Shown: piece after piece, positions 5,548-6,944 of the stretch
Numbering within the stretch: position 1 is the first letter of the stretch
Layout of the letters: every line of letters begins with the position of its first letter
From: an uncultured Candidatus Udaeobacter sp.
GTDB lineage: Bacteria > Verrucomicrobiota > Verrucomicrobiia > Chthoniobacterales > UBA10450
Assembly: GCA_955652715.1 (NCBI GenBank)
Contig: CATPBS010000262.1
Coordinates: 1-6,944 of the forward strand
Direction of reading: 5' to 3'
Length of the DNA: 6,944 bases
Notes under the pieces: generated by a model
The model's input: only the letters and a program-made list of their open reading frames with translations
Told to the model about the DNA's origin: nothing
Database searches by the model: none
Made by a program: the position numbers and the translations under genes

Positions 5548-6944
5548 ATGGACGAAGAAAATGAGTTGATCGCGCTCCGGCGGAAAAAACTCGATGCGCT
5601 CCGCGCAAAAGGCGTCGAGCCGTTCGGTTCTGGGTTTGACGTAAGCGGATCAATTGCGGAGGTGCGACAGCAATTTAAGGAAGGCGAGACGCTTCGCGCG
5701 GCGGGCCGCATCACGGCGCATCGCGACATGGGCAAAAGCCACTTCCTCGACCTGCGCGACGCGACCGGACGCATTCAAGTTTATATTCACACAAAAGAAG
5801 TTGGTTCGGAGCTCATCGATCTTTTTGGCCTGCTGGATATTGGCGACTTTATCGGCGTGGAAGGAACATGTTTTGTCACCAAAAGCGGGGAACCGACATT
5901 GAAAGTGCGCACGTTCCAACTGCTCGCGAAGGCGTTGCGGCCCCTGCCGGAGAAATGGCATGGATTGCAGGACATCGAAGCGCGGTACCGGCAACGTTAT
6001 CTCGATCTTCTAACCAACGAGCGTTCGCGCGCAGTGTTCGAAAAACGCATCGCGATTATCCGTGAAACGAGGCGTTTTCTCGAGGAGCGCGGGTTTTTGG
6101 AAGTGGAGACTCCGATTTTGCAAACGATCGCTGGGGGCGCCGCGGCAGAACCGTTCAGCACACATCACAAGGCGCTCGGCCTCGATCTTTACCTGCGGAT
6201 TGCGCCGGAACTCTATCTGAAACGTTTGCTCGTGGGCGGGTTCAACAGTGTGTTCTAAATCAACCGCAACTTTCGGAACGAAGGTATTTCCAAAAAACAC
6301 AATCCCGAATTCACGATGCTCGAAGCCTATTGGGCCTATGCCAATTTCGAGAAAATGGCGAATCTCGCTGAAGAACTCGTTTGTCATCTCGCCGGAAAAA
6401 TCTGCGGCTCGCTAACAATTGAGCATCGAGACGATGATGGAAAAATTATTCGCACCATTAATTTGAAACGACCCTGGCGGCGGGCGCGTTACCACGATCT
6501 GGTGCGGGAAGCTGCCGGGAAAGATTGGTTCGAGCTCTCCAGCGAGCAGCGGCGCGATCGCGCCACGAATGAATTCAAATTGGAAATCTTGCCGCAATTG
6601 GCTGATTTCGAGGTGACGCAGCATGTGTTCGAAAAACTTGTTGAGGAGAAGACGATTGATCCAGTGTTTGTGACGCATTGCCCGAAAGAGCTGGTGCCGC
6701 TCGCAAAGCAAAACACAGCGGACAAGTCGCTCGTCGACGTTTTTGAACTGATCATAAATGGCGCAGAGATCGCGCCCGGTTACAGTGAGTTAAACGACCC
6801 GCTGGTGCAACGCCAGCGTCTGCTCGAACAGGCAGGCGAAGAGAAGCAAAGTATTGACGAGGAGTTTCTGCTCGCACTCGAGCACGGCATGCCGCCCGCT
6901 GGCGGCTTTGGCATCGGTATGGATCGTCTCACCATGCTGCTGAC
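5548..6944 (+). pseudogene. lysS: Lysyl-tRNA synthetase (class II), interrupted by an in-frame TAA and cut by window edge
   Basis: LysRS charges tRNA-Lys with lysine in the cytoplasm. From ATG 5548 the frame reads [19 protein letters not shown], typical of the LysRS N-terminus. An OB-fold anticodon-binding domain follows at about 48-130 ([21 protein letters not shown] at 51-71), then the class II catalytic core from about 145, with [18 protein letters not shown] and [18 protein letters not shown]. Codon 237 (6256-6258) is TAA where relatives have Glu in VFEINRNFRNEGIS. The same frame then continues without another stop to the window edge: INRNFRNEGIS (motif 2, Arg243, Glu245), HNPEFTMLE, INGAEIAPGYSELNDP (403-418) and GFGIGMDR (motif 3, 453-460). 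About 30 residues are expected beyond the edge. As written, translation yields a 236-aa product lacking motifs 2 and 3, which cannot be an active synthetase. Identity is certain; whether the stop is real is not. There is no clear Shine-Dalgarno. An ATG at 5467 is a less likely start. Confidence 0.88.
6256..6258 (+). other. lysS: Premature ochre codon inside lysS
   Basis: The codons around it read TTC-TAA-ATC where the family has Phe-Glu-Ile. A single G-to-T change from GAA gives TAA. Frame and conserved residues are kept on both sides, so it is a point substitution and not a frameshift or deletion. The next in-frame ATG codons (6316 and 6355) have no good ribosome binding site and would omit motif 2, so restart could not rescue the enzyme. 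Confidence 0.85.

Noticed and set aside
6256..6258. Stop-codon reassignment of TAA as explanation for the lysS stop
   Set aside because: The Ig-like gene ends normally at TAA with the next gene's ATG overlapping it, and other genes end with TAG and TGA, so the standard code fits the window.
6010..6387. Minus-strand open frame of 125 codons opposite the lysS stop codon
   Set aside because: It is antisense to strongly conserved LysRS sequence on both sides of the TAA; the protein has no recognisable feature.

Overview
The window looks like ordinary chromosomal DNA from a GC-moderate Gram-negative bacterium. The gene content best fits the Verrucomicrobiota, perhaps a soil Chthoniobacterales-like lineage: a twin-ACT-domain protein, a membrane-anchored TPR protein with an uncharacterised C-terminal domain, and signal-peptide proteins with Ala-rich h-regions. 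This placement is inference from protein style, because no rRNA or other marker is present. No mobile element, CRISPR array, tRNA, rRNA or riboswitch was found.

Layout. Positions 1-5325 hold six tightly packed genes, all on the minus strand, probably one transcription unit read from right to left. The order is a two-ACT-domain regulatory protein (5325-4855), a membrane-anchored TPR protein (4757-3660), a secreted Ig-like protein (3628-2717), a secreted Amidase_3 peptidoglycan amidase (2717-1875), a bifunctional NAD(P)HX epimerase/dehydratase Nnr (1874-294), and the N-terminus of a probable M50 site-2 protease (266 to the window edge). The joints are close: the Ig-like stop and the amidase start overlap by one base, the amidase stop directly abuts the nnr TTG start in the same reading frame, and the other gaps are roughly 27-100 nt. 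A divergent intergenic region of about 220 bp (5326-5547) separates this unit from lysS on the plus strand, which runs off the right edge.

How the genes fit together. Three or four of the six minus-strand products are predicted to act at or beyond the cytoplasmic membrane: TPR anchor, secreted beta-sandwich protein, amidase and membrane protease. An envelope theme is therefore reasonable, with Nnr (metabolite repair) and the ACT protein (possible amino-acid sensing) as cytoplasmic passengers. No shared pathway is proven by the sequence.

The most striking observation is in lysS. The lysyl-tRNA synthetase frame is interrupted by a single in-frame TAA (6256-6258), exactly where the family has a conserved Glu just before the motif 2 signature. 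The frame is otherwise intact for at least 228 more codons, including motifs 2 and 3. A GAA-to-TAA single-base change explains it. It is either a sequencing or assembly error, a recent inactivation, or a readthrough site. The other genes in the window use TAA, TAG and TGA as normal stops, so a changed genetic code is unlikely.
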